A DNA stretch of 5,139 nt from Sphingomonadales bacterium. Lineage in GTDB: Bacteria; Pseudomonadota; Alphaproteobacteria; Sphingomonadales; Sphingomonadaceae. Position 1 is the stretch's first letter, and each line of letters opens with the position of its first letter. Where the stretch lies: NCBI GenBank assembly GCA_017304125.1, contig JAFKLV010000176.1, forward strand, positions 1-5,139. Reading direction: 5' to 3'. The position numbers and the translations under genes were made by a program. Under the pieces are notes generated by a model. The model searched no databases and was not told the DNA's origin. It was given only the letters and a program-made list of their open reading frames with translations. This document shows positions 1 to 5,139 of the stretch, in pieces.

Positions 1-783
1 CTTCGGATCGCCATTGGTCGGCAGTTTCACCGCGCCCGAGGCGATTGCGCGATCGAAATCGGCCTGGTTGTCGGCGATCGACCGCAGCGAGAGCGAGAGC
101 GTCCCGACCGTCTGCGCGACCGCGATCTCCTCGGCGATCTTCGGCGTCGCCTCGACCGTGACGGTGGAGAAGGTGCGGACGATCGTGTTGCCCTTTTCGT
201 CCTTGTCGTCCGACGTGCGCTGGTCGGTGGCGAGCACGCGCAGGTTGCGCATGATCGTTTCCGATGCCTTGAGCGGCGGGCCGTCGCCGCCACCGGTGAC
301 CGATTGGGTCAGCAGCAGATCGACGCGATCCCCCGGAAAGATGAAGCCGGCGACCGAGGTTTGCGTCGAAACCGGCACGGTCACCGCGCGCATCCCCGGC
401 CCGAGTGCCGCGGCGAGGAAGCCGCGGTCACCCGGCTTGACCAGCGCGCCTTGCGTGATCGGCTGGCCGGCGGGCATCGCGGTGCGCACCACCGTGCCGA
501 CGACATTCTTCATGTCGAAACCGGCGCCTTCCTGGAAATAGGCGCCCTCGACCAGTTCCTTCGGCCACGGCTGGAATTTCACCGAGGTGGGATCGATGAT
601 CGTGCCGACCGGCAGGCCGCGCGTGGCGACCAGCACCTTCGGGCCTTCGACCGGCGGCGGCGCCTGAGTCACCGCCTGCGCCTGCGGCGCGGACGCGCCG
701 ACGAGCATGCTTCGCAGGAAGAATGTCAAAATGGCCGCGATCAAGAGCGCGCCGACCAGCAATCCGACCTTGCGAGTGTCCAT
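1..783 (-). CDS. cpaB: Flp/Tad pilus assembly protein CpaB (RcpC family), partial: C-terminus beyond left edge
   Basis: Reading from the ATG at 783, the frame stays open for 261 codons to the left edge, so the C-terminus is missing. The protein starts MDTRK, followed by one hydrophobic segment (about residues 6-28), which predicts an inner-membrane anchor with the rest in the periplasm. An Ala/Gln/Pro-rich linker (about 30-47) leads into a SAF-like domain (about 48-115) containing VLVATRGLPVGT and AMPAGQPIT. Next comes the RcpC/CpaB core, with MRAVTVPVSTQTSVAGFI and FPGDRVDLLLT. In the family, CpaB is an accessory factor of the Tad (type IVc) secretion/pilus machine and is thought to act with the outer-membrane secretin CpaC/RcpA. 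A GAAAGG Shine-Dalgarno candidate lies at 795-800, 11 bases before the start, which is slightly long spacing. It follows cpaA on the same strand after 53 bases and is probably co-transcribed. The family assignment is firm; only the truncation limits it. Confidence 0.93.
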   Translation of the reverse strand, partial: MDTRKVGLLVGALLIAAILTFFLRSMLVGASAPQAQAVTQAPPPVEGPKVLVATRGLPVGTIIDPTSVKFQPWPKELVEGAYFQEGAGFDMKNVVGTVVRTAMPAGQPITQGALVKPGDRGFLAAALGPGMRAVTVPVSTQTSVAGFIFPGDRVDLLLTQSVTGGGDGPPLKASETIMRNLRVLATDQRTSDDKDEKGNTIVRTFSTVTVEATPKIAEEIAVAQTVGTLSLSLRSIADNQADFDRAIASGAVKLPTNGDPK

Positions 784-836
784 GACAAAACGTGCCTTTC
801 AAGCGTCCGCCGGGCCGGATTTCGTACCGGCCATGA

Positions 837-1310
837 TTACGCAAACTGGTTAAGGAGAGGTTCGCGAAGCGCGGCGAGGCCGGCGATCGCGATCGCAACT
901 CCGTAGGGAATCTCTAGAATCCGCTCACTTTTCCGAAGACGGTGCTCCGCCAGCATCAGCAATGTGAGCACCCCGCCGGCCAGCGACATGACGACGAGCA
1001 TCTGAAGCAACGCGATCGGCGGCAGCCACAGCGACAGCGCGCCGATCAGCTTGACGTCGCCGCCGCCCATCTGGCCGAAATGAAACGCAACGCAGAACAA
1101 GACGAACACCGCCAACGCCACCCCGACGCGGAGCGCGACGCCGGGCCACAAAGGCAGGCCGATCGCCAGCCACCATAAGGGAGCGAGCAAGGCGATCGCC
1201 GCATTCTTCCAATTGGCGATCTCGCGCGTGCGCACGTCCTCGATCCCTGCCGACAACAGCAGGAGGAGAAGCGCCACAGGCAGCGCGCCGAGAAGAAGAA
1301 CCCACCCCAT
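837..1310 (-). CDS. cpaA: CpaA/TadV-type A24 prepilin peptidase
   Basis: This 157-residue, very hydrophobic protein is an inner-membrane aspartic protease that cleaves the leader of Flp-type prepilins. It has about four to six membrane segments. Both aspartates of the A24 family are visible: D25 in IEDVRTREIANW and D85 in the GxGD-type motif MGGGDVKLIGA. The C-terminal PYGVAIAIAG (about 134-143) is typical of CpaA proteins. The length suits the short CpaA/TadV class, which lacks the N-terminal methyltransferase domain of PilD. The start is set by an in-frame TAG at 1323-1325 with no other start codon between it and the ATG at 1308-1310. No clear Shine-Dalgarno precedes it (upstream reads CACTTGCATTA). 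It is the first minus-strand gene before cpaB. No Flp pilin gene is present between it and the divergent hydrolase. Confidence 0.95.
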   Translation of the reverse strand: MGWVLLLGALPVALLLLLLSAGIEDVRTREIANWKNAAIALLAPLWWLAIGLPLWPGVALRVGVALAVFVLFCVAFHFGQMGGGDVKLIGALSLWLPPIALLQMLVVMSLAGGVLTLLMLAEHRLRKSERILEIPYGVAIAIAGLAALREPLLNQFA

Positions 1311-1359
1311 TAATGCAAGTGACTAGACGGAATGGCTTTCCAAACCGTAACCATGCCCG
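1311..1359. promoter_or_regulatory. Divergent intergenic region between cpaA and the hydrolase
   Basis: These 49 bases separate two divergent start codons, so promoters for both directions should lie here or overlap the coding ends. No convincing sigma-70 consensus is visible. On the minus strand TTACGG and TCTAGT (1322-1327) are spaced 17 bases apart, but the -35 match is poor. Neither start has a purine-rich Shine-Dalgarno in front of it. The regulatory role is inferred from gene orientation, not from a recognised site. Confidence 0.4.
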
Positions 1360-2292
1360 ATGACCATCGCAGCGCCCCTTCGCCGTGCGATTCCGGCCGG
1401 CGCGACGATCACTCAATGGTCCGCTCCCGATGGCTGGAAGATCCGCCGTTTCGACTGGCCGGCCGACGGCGCCCCGCGCGGCGCGATCCTGTTTCAGGGC
1501 GGGCGCGGCGACGTGTTCGAGAAATATCTCGAAGCTTTTGGCCATTGGCACGCGGCGGGCTGGACGATCGCCTCGTTCGACTGGCGCGGGCAGGGCGGGT
1601 CGGGGCGGCTGTCGCCCGATCCGCATGTCGGCCATGCGGATGATTTTGCACCGTGGATCAAAGATCTAGCTGCTTTCTGGCATGCCTGGGAGGTGCCCGG
1701 TCCGCGTGTCGTGATGGGGCATTCGATGGGCGGCTATCTCATGCTCCGCGGGTTGCTCGACCATGCGGTCGAGCCGGCGGCGGCGGTGCTCGTCGCGCAG
1801 ATGCTGGGGCTGAAGGCGCCGGTCTCGCCGTGGCTCGGCGAGAAGGTCGCGCAGCTGATGACGCGCATCGGCAATCCCGCGCGCGCGGCATGGAAAGGCC
1901 ATGAGCGCCCCGGTACGCGACTCGACCGCAGCGCGCTGCTGACCCACGATCCGTCGCGCTACGACGACGAACAATTCTGGTATCGCGAGAAGCCCGAGAT
2001 CCAGCTTGGCCCGCCGAGCTGGGCGTGGCTGGCACGGGCTTTCGCCGAAACGCGCGCGCTTTCGGGCGATCGGCGAATCGAGTCGCTGGTGGTCCCGATC
2101 ATGCTGCTGGTGGCGGAGGCCGATGCGCTGGTCGACCCGCGCGCGGCGTTGCGGATCGCCGAACGACTGCCCGACGCCGAGGTCGTTCGCTTCGGTGCCG
2201 AGGCCGCTCATGAATTGTTGCGCGAGGCGGATCAGGTGCGTGATCGTGCGCTTGCGGCGATCGACCAATTCCTCGAAACGCGCGCGGGATGA
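1360..2292 (+). CDS. Alpha/beta hydrolase, PldB-like (lysophospholipase / monoacylglycerol lipase type)
   Basis: The 310-residue protein has the layout of the serine hydrolase family that includes lysophospholipase L2 (PldB) and monoacylglycerol lipases. Visible motifs are QGGRGDVFEKY (46-56), which corresponds to the GRxExxxKY stretch of PldB-type proteins near the oxyanion hole; FDWRGQGGSGR (73-83); and the nucleophile elbow GHSMGG with Ser122. The likely acid is Asp255 in VAEADALVDP and the likely histidine is His284 in EAAHELL, so the triad is complete. No signal peptide is seen, so it is probably cytosolic. The start is pinned by an in-frame TAA at 1348-1350 and the lack of another nearby start codon, yet no Shine-Dalgarno is visible. 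Its TGA overlaps the ATG of the oxidoreductase (ATGA), implying translational coupling. The substrate cannot be told from sequence; a lysophospholipid or monoacylglycerol ester is the family expectation. Confidence 0.9.
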   Translation: MTIAAPLRRAIPAGATITQWSAPDGWKIRRFDWPADGAPRGAILFQGGRGDVFEKYLEAFGHWHAAGWTIASFDWRGQGGSGRLSPDPHVGHADDFAPWIKDLAAFWHAWEVPGPRVVMGHSMGGYLMLRGLLDHAVEPAAAVLVAQMLGLKAPVSPWLGEKVAQLMTRIGNPARAAWKGHERPGTRLDRSALLTHDPSRYDDEQFWYREKPEIQLGPPSWAWLARAFAETRALSGDRRIESLVVPIMLLVAEADALVDPRAALRIAERLPDAEVVRFGAEAAHELLREADQVRDRALAAIDQFLETRAG

Positions 2293-3365
2293 ACTACGAT
2301 ATCGCGATCGTCGGCGCGGGCATTGCCGGCGCCACCCTTGCTGCCGCGATCGGCGACCGCGCCCGTGTCCTGATCCTTGAGGCGGAGGAGATCGCGGGCT
2401 ATCACGCCACCGGGCGCTCGGCCGCTTTCTGGTCCGAAACCTATGGCGGGCCGGGGATCCAGCCGCTCACCACCTTGTCCGGCCCGGTGCTGCAGGCGGG
2501 CGGCTTCCTCGAGCCGCTCGGCTCGCTGCATATCGGGCAGGCGGGGGACGAGGCGCGCGCCGAGGCATTTCTCGCCGAGTTCGAGGGGTCGGGGGTGGCG
2601 CTCGAACGCGTCGACCCGGCGCCGTACATCCCCGGCCTGCGCCCCGACTGGACGATCGGCATCATCGAGCCGAGCTGCACCTATATCGACGTCGCCGGGC
2701 TTCATGCCGATGCACTGGCGCGGGCGCGCAAGGCGGGGGCGGTGCTCGCGCTGCGCAGTGCCATGATCAGCGCCGCCCGCGTCGATGGCCGCTGGCGCAT
2801 CGAGACCAGCTCGGGCCGCTACGAGGCTGGGGTGCTGGTCAATGCCGCCGGGGCGTGGGCCGATCTGGTGGCGCGGCAGGCGGGGGCGGCGCCGATCGGC
2901 ATCCAGCCGTATCGCCGCACGCTGGCGCAATTGCGCGTCGATCCGCCGGTGGCGGCGGTTGTCCCGCATGTCGTGCATCTGGGCGGCGCCTTCTATTTCA
3001 AGCCCGAGGCGGGCGGGCGATTGTGGCTCTCGCCGCATGACGAGACCCCGGTCGAGCCGGGCGACGTCCAGCCCGAGGAACTCGATGTCGCGATCGCGAT
3101 CGACCGGATGGAGCAGGCGGTCGACTGGCGCGTGATGCAGGTCGAGCGCAAATGGGCCGGGCTGCGCAGCTTCGCGCCCGATCGGCTGCCGGTCTATGGC
3201 TTTGCGCCCGATGCGCCGGGCTTCTTCTGGTTCGCGGGGCAGGGCGGCTTCGGCATCCAGACCGCGCCCGCGGCGGCGGTGATCGGCGCGGCGCTGTTGC
3301 TGGGCGAGGCGCCGCCGTCAGCGATCGATATCGCGATGTATCTGCCGGAGCGCTTCGCCGCCTAG
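2289..3365 (+). CDS. FAD-dependent oxidoreductase, DAO family, D-arginine dehydrogenase (DauA)-like
   Basis: This 358-residue flavoprotein belongs to the D-amino acid oxidase/glycine oxidase superfamily. The FAD Rossmann motif is IVGAGIAG (7-14), with Glu31 closing the second strand (LILEAEE) for ribose binding. GYHATGRSAA (37-46), VNAAGAW (184-190), FYFKPEAGG (235-243), DVQPEELD (259-266), KWAGLRSF (288-295) and GQGGFGIQT (317-325) closely follow Pseudomonas DauA as I recall it. Arg210, Tyr236 and Arg293 appear to match DauA Arg222, Tyr249 and Arg305, and Tyr52 matches Tyr53. However, the position of DauA His48 is Phe47 here, and the loop holding DauA Glu87 reads PLGSLHIG, without the acid. 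I infer oxidation of a D-amino acid or related amine with a non-arginine substrate, passing electrons to a quinone or other acceptor. No DauB partner lies next to it. It is coupled to the upstream hydrolase by an ATGA overlap. Confidence 0.88.
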   Translation: MNYDIAIVGAGIAGATLAAAIGDRARVLILEAEEIAGYHATGRSAAFWSETYGGPGIQPLTTLSGPVLQAGGFLEPLGSLHIGQAGDEARAEAFLAEFEGSGVALERVDPAPYIPGLRPDWTIGIIEPSCTYIDVAGLHADALARARKAGAVLALRSAMISAARVDGRWRIETSSGRYEAGVLVNAAGAWADLVARQAGAAPIGIQPYRRTLAQLRVDPPVAAVVPHVVHLGGAFYFKPEAGGRLWLSPHDETPVEPGDVQPEELDVAIAIDRMEQAVDWRVMQVERKWAGLRSFAPDRLPVYGFAPDAPGFFWFAGQGGFGIQTAPAAAVIGAALLLGEAPPSAIDIAMYLPERFAA

Positions 3366-3369
3366 CACG

Positions 3370-3400
3370 CCGTCACCCGGGCTCAGGGCCGGGGTGACGG
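3370..3400. terminator. Palindrome between convergent genes; probable bidirectional terminator
   Basis: CCGTCACCC (3370-3378) pairs perfectly with GGGTGACGG (3392-3400). Two more G-C pairs (3379-3380 with 3389-3390) are possible around a bulged G, leaving a loop of about eight bases. It sits in the 46-base gap between the oxidoreductase stop and the rnhA stop. Only TTT follows on the plus strand (in GGGTTTCGG) and no T-run follows on the minus strand, so it is not a classic intrinsic terminator. It could instead act as a 3' mRNA-stabilising hairpin or be a copy of a dispersed intergenic palindrome. Confidence 0.6.
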
Positions 3401-3411
3401 GCGGGTTTCGG

Positions 3412-3867
3412 TTAGCGCCCGCCTCGGCCAGCGGCGATCGCCGCATCGCTGGCGAGCTTATCGGCGCGTTCGTTCTCGGGGTGGCCGGCGTGGCCCTTCA
3501 CCCATTGCCACTCGATCCGGTGGCGCTTGGTCGCGGCGAGCAATGCCTGCCACAATTCGGCATTCTTGACCGGCTTCTTGTCCGCGGTCTTCCACCCGTT
3601 GCGCTGCCAGCCGTGGATCCACTTGGTCAGCCCGTCCATCACATAGCGGCTGTCGGTGAACAGCCGCACATGGCACGGCCGGCTCAGCGCGTTGAGCGCC
3701 TCGATCGCCGCGGTCAGCTCCATGCGATTGTTGGTGGTGGTGGGCTCGCCGCCCGACAATTCCTTCTCATGCGCGCCCATGCGCAGCACGACCCCCCAGC
3801 CGCCGGGGCCGGGATTGCCCTTGCACGCGCCGTCGGTGAACGCCTCGACTTCGGTCAGCTCGCTCAT
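3412..3867 (-). CDS. rnhA: Ribonuclease HI
   Basis: This 151-residue enzyme cleaves the RNA strand of RNA-DNA hybrids, for example primers and R-loops, in the cytoplasm. All catalytic residues of E. coli RNase HI are present with a constant offset of two: Asp12 (FTDGACKGNPGPGG), Glu50 (NNRMELTAA), Asp72 (LFTDSRYV), His126 (VKGHAGHPENERAD) and Asp136. The basic, Trp-rich substrate-binding protrusion is also present (WIHGWQRNGWKTADKKPVKN, about 83-102). The length is normal for the bacterial RnhA family, which is about 150 residues. The ATG overlaps the TGA of thrB by four bases (ATGA on the minus strand), so translation is probably coupled to thrB. The gene is the last of an ispH-thrB-rnhA run and ends before the palindrome at 3370-3400. 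Confidence 0.98.
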   Translation of the reverse strand: MSELTEVEAFTDGACKGNPGPGGWGVVLRMGAHEKELSGGEPTTTNNRMELTAAIEALNALSRPCHVRLFTDSRYVMDGLTKWIHGWQRNGWKTADKKPVKNAELWQALLAATKRHRIEWQWVKGHAGHPENERADKLASDAAIAAGRGGR

Positions 3868-4823
3868 GCGACGCGCGTCGCCAGCGTCGGGTCATAGTGG
3901 CGGAGCCGCCGCATATAAGCGAGCGGGTCCTTGCGCATCACCAGCGCATCGGGCGGGGTATTGAGCCAGTCCCACGCGCGTGACAGCGCGAAGCGGATGC
4001 ACGCGCCGCTGGCCAGCGTGGCGAACAAGCCGCGCTCTTCGGCGCTCAGCGGGAAATGCTGCTCATAGCCGCGCACCAGCGCATCGCCGACCGTGGCATC
4101 GTAATTGCGCCCGGCGCCGTCGAACGCCCAGGCGCTGTGCATCACCGCCAGATCATAGACCCGGATATCGGTGCAGGCGAAATAGAAGTCGATCAGGCTG
4201 GTCACCGTATCGCCGAGCATCAGCACATTATCGGGGAACAGATCGGCGTGGATCGCGACGCGGTCGAGCGTGTCGCGCGGCCAGCGCGCCTCGACATGAT
4301 CGAGCGCGGCGGCGAGATCGTCGAACATCCCCGGCGCGATCTCGTCGAGGCTGCGCCCGCAGCGATCGAGCAACGGGCGCCACGTATCGAAGCCCATCGA
4401 ATTGTCGCGGGTCGGCGCGAAATCGGCGACCGCGCGGTGCATTTCGCCCATCGCGCTGCCCGCCGCCAGCGCCTGCGCCGGGGTGGGATGCGACAGCGAG
4501 ACGCCGGGCATGAAGCGGATCAGGCACGCCGGGCGGCCCTCCAGCTCCTGTATCTCGACGCCGTTGCGATCCTTGATCGCCGGCGGCACCGGCAGCCCCT
4601 TGGCATCGAGATGATCGAGCAGCGCCATGAAGAAGGGCAGGTCGTTCGCTGCGACGCGCTTTTCGTAGAGCGTCAGGATGAAGCGATCGCGCGTCGTCTC
4701 GACGAGGAAGTTCGAATTCTCGACACCCTCGGCAATGCCCTTGGCGGAGACCAGCTCGCCCACGTCATAGCGCGTCAGAAACGCCGCCAGCACCTCAGCC
4801 GACACCTGCGTATAGACCGCCAT
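3864..4823 (-). CDS. thrB: Homoserine kinase (ThrB, APH-fold type)
   Basis: This 319-residue cytosolic kinase phosphorylates L-homoserine to O-phospho-L-homoserine, the step before threonine synthase. It belongs to the aminoglycoside-phosphotransferase-fold form of homoserine kinase found in alphaproteobacteria and pseudomonads, not the GHMP form of E. coli. The N-terminus MAVYTQVSAEVLAAFLTRYD and the nucleotide-loop segment GIAEGVENSNFLV (29-41) are typical. The catalytic loop is HADLFPDN (192-199), with Asp194 as the expected base and Asn199 as a metal ligand. IDFYFACTD (211-219) supplies the DFG-like metal aspartate Asp212. A strong Shine-Dalgarno (GAGGGGGAA at 4826-4834, about four bases from the ATG) supports the start. 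It lies 39 bases after ispH and overlaps rnhA by four bases, consistent with one operon. Other APH-fold kinases are the main alternative, but motif detail and context favour ThrB. Confidence 0.95.
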   Translation of the reverse strand: MAVYTQVSAEVLAAFLTRYDVGELVSAKGIAEGVENSNFLVETTRDRFILTLYEKRVAANDLPFFMALLDHLDAKGLPVPPAIKDRNGVEIQELEGRPACLIRFMPGVSLSHPTPAQALAAGSAMGEMHRAVADFAPTRDNSMGFDTWRPLLDRCGRSLDEIAPGMFDDLAAALDHVEARWPRDTLDRVAIHADLFPDNVLMLGDTVTSLIDFYFACTDIRVYDLAVMHSAWAFDGAGRNYDATVGDALVRGYEQHFPLSAEERGLFATLASGACIRFALSRAWDWLNTPPDALVMRKDPLAYMRRLRHYDPTLATRVA

Positions 4824-4862
4824 TCTTCCCCCTCGATGATATAAATGCCGGGCCGGCCGATG

Positions 4863-5139
4863 TCAGGCGACGGCTTCCAGCCCGCGCGGCAGCTTGAACG
4901 CGATCGATTCGCGCGTGGTCTCCACCTCGCGCTCGTTGATCGTGTAGCGCGTCGCCAGCAGGTCGATCAGCTCGCGCACCAGCAATTCCGGCGCCGACGC
5001 CCCGGCAGTCAGCCCGAGCGAACGCACCCCGTCGAGGAACGACCAGTCGAGCTCGGCCGCGCGCTGGATCAGTCGCGCGCGCGTGCCCTCGCGCTCGGCG
5101 ACTTCCACCAGCCGCAGCGAATTGGAGGAATTGGGCGCG
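4863..5139 (-). CDS. ispH: 4-hydroxy-3-methylbut-2-enyl diphosphate reductase (IspH), partial: C-terminal part only
   Basis: Only the last 91 codons are in the window; the frame enters from the right edge (the base at 5139 belongs to a split codon) and ends at TGA 4863-4865. IspH is the [4Fe-4S] enzyme of the last MEP-pathway step, making IPP and DMAPP. The fragment opens with APNSSNSLRLVEVAE, matching the NSSNS segment whose Ser/Asn residues bind substrate diphosphate in E. coli IspH. It also contains GLTAGASAPELLV, the conserved segment carrying the last substrate-binding serine. The C-terminus (REVETTRESIAFKLPRGL) fits the family ending. The cluster cysteines of the family lie upstream of this part and are outside the window. 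A GTG at 5106-5108 could be mistaken for a start, but homology continues upstream of it. The stop lies 39 bases before thrB, which suggests co-transcription. Confidence 0.95.
   Translation of the reverse strand, partial: APNSSNSLRLVEVAEREGTRARLIQRAAELDWSFLDGVRSLGLTAGASAPELLVRELIDLLATRYTINEREVETTRESIAFKLPRGLEAVA

Noticed and set aside
304..906. 200-codon open frame on the plus strand opposite cpaB
   Set aside because: It is codon-aligned antisense to cpaB and very Arg/His-rich. The cpaB strand gives a membrane anchor, SAF domain and RcpC motifs.
925..1635. 236-codon minus-strand frame spanning cpaA, the gap and the hydrolase start
   Set aside because: It is out of frame with cpaA, Arg-rich and motif-free, and it crosses two well-supported divergent genes.
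1666..2268. 200-codon open frame on the minus strand opposite the hydrolase
   Set aside because: It is a codon-aligned antisense frame with low-information Arg/Gln-rich protein, and the opposite strand encodes a complete Ser/Asp/His triad hydrolase.
2232..3038. 268-codon open frame on the minus strand opposite the FAD oxidoreductase
   Set aside because: It is the codon-aligned antisense frame of a well-supported flavoprotein gene, has Arg-rich composition, and starts and ends without relation to any signal.
3394..3897. 167-codon open frame on the plus strand opposite rnhA
   Set aside because: It is codon-aligned antisense to a gene with all five RNase HI catalytic residues.
4056..4844. 262-codon open frame on the plus strand opposite thrB
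   Set aside because: Its codons line up exactly with thrB codons on the other strand. In GC-rich genes TTA, CTA and TCA are rare, so this antisense frame stays open by default. The translation is Ile/Arg/His/Ala-rich with no recognisable motif, while thrB has all its family motifs.
1..5139. Search for a novel defence, mobile or RNA-based system
   Set aside because: No direct repeats with spacers, transposase, integrase, tRNA-like fold, large palindromic ends or unexplained gap was seen. Nearly all sequence is accounted for by known gene families.

Overview
The window is GC-rich and densely coded, with seven protein genes in three blocks. The gene set and protein styles suggest an alphaproteobacterium, most likely a sphingomonad. 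That placement is inferred from a CpaA/CpaB pair of the Tad pilus type, an ispH-thrB-rnhA order common in alphaproteobacteria, and strongly GC-biased codon third positions. No marker gene for precise placement is present.

Layout. (1) Positions 1-1310, minus strand: the start of a Flp/Tad pilus assembly operon, with cpaA (A24 prepilin peptidase) followed by cpaB, which runs off the left edge. (2) Positions 1360-3365, plus strand: a PldB-like alpha/beta hydrolase whose stop codon overlaps the start of a FAD-dependent oxidoreductase resembling D-arginine dehydrogenase (DauA). This block diverges from the pilus operon across a 49-base gap. (3) Positions 3412-5139, minus strand: ispH (3' part only), thrB and rnhA in transcription order, a housekeeping operon for isoprenoid precursors, threonine and RNA-DNA hybrid removal. 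Blocks 2 and 3 converge on a 46-base gap that holds a strong palindrome, probably a terminator or a dispersed repeat.

How the genes work together. CpaA processes Flp prepilins at the inner membrane, and CpaB is a periplasmic/inner-membrane assembly factor of the same machine. The hydrolase and oxidoreductase are translationally coupled and so probably co-produced, but no shared pathway can be read from the sequence. IspH, ThrB and RnhA are unrelated biochemically and appear to share only a transcript.

I found no mobile element, CRISPR array, RNA gene or toxin/defence system. Every stretch longer than 300 bases is covered by a gene. The window looks mostly ordinary. The most interesting item is the oxidoreductase, which keeps the DauA framework but seems to have changed two residues tied to D-arginine binding and catalysis.
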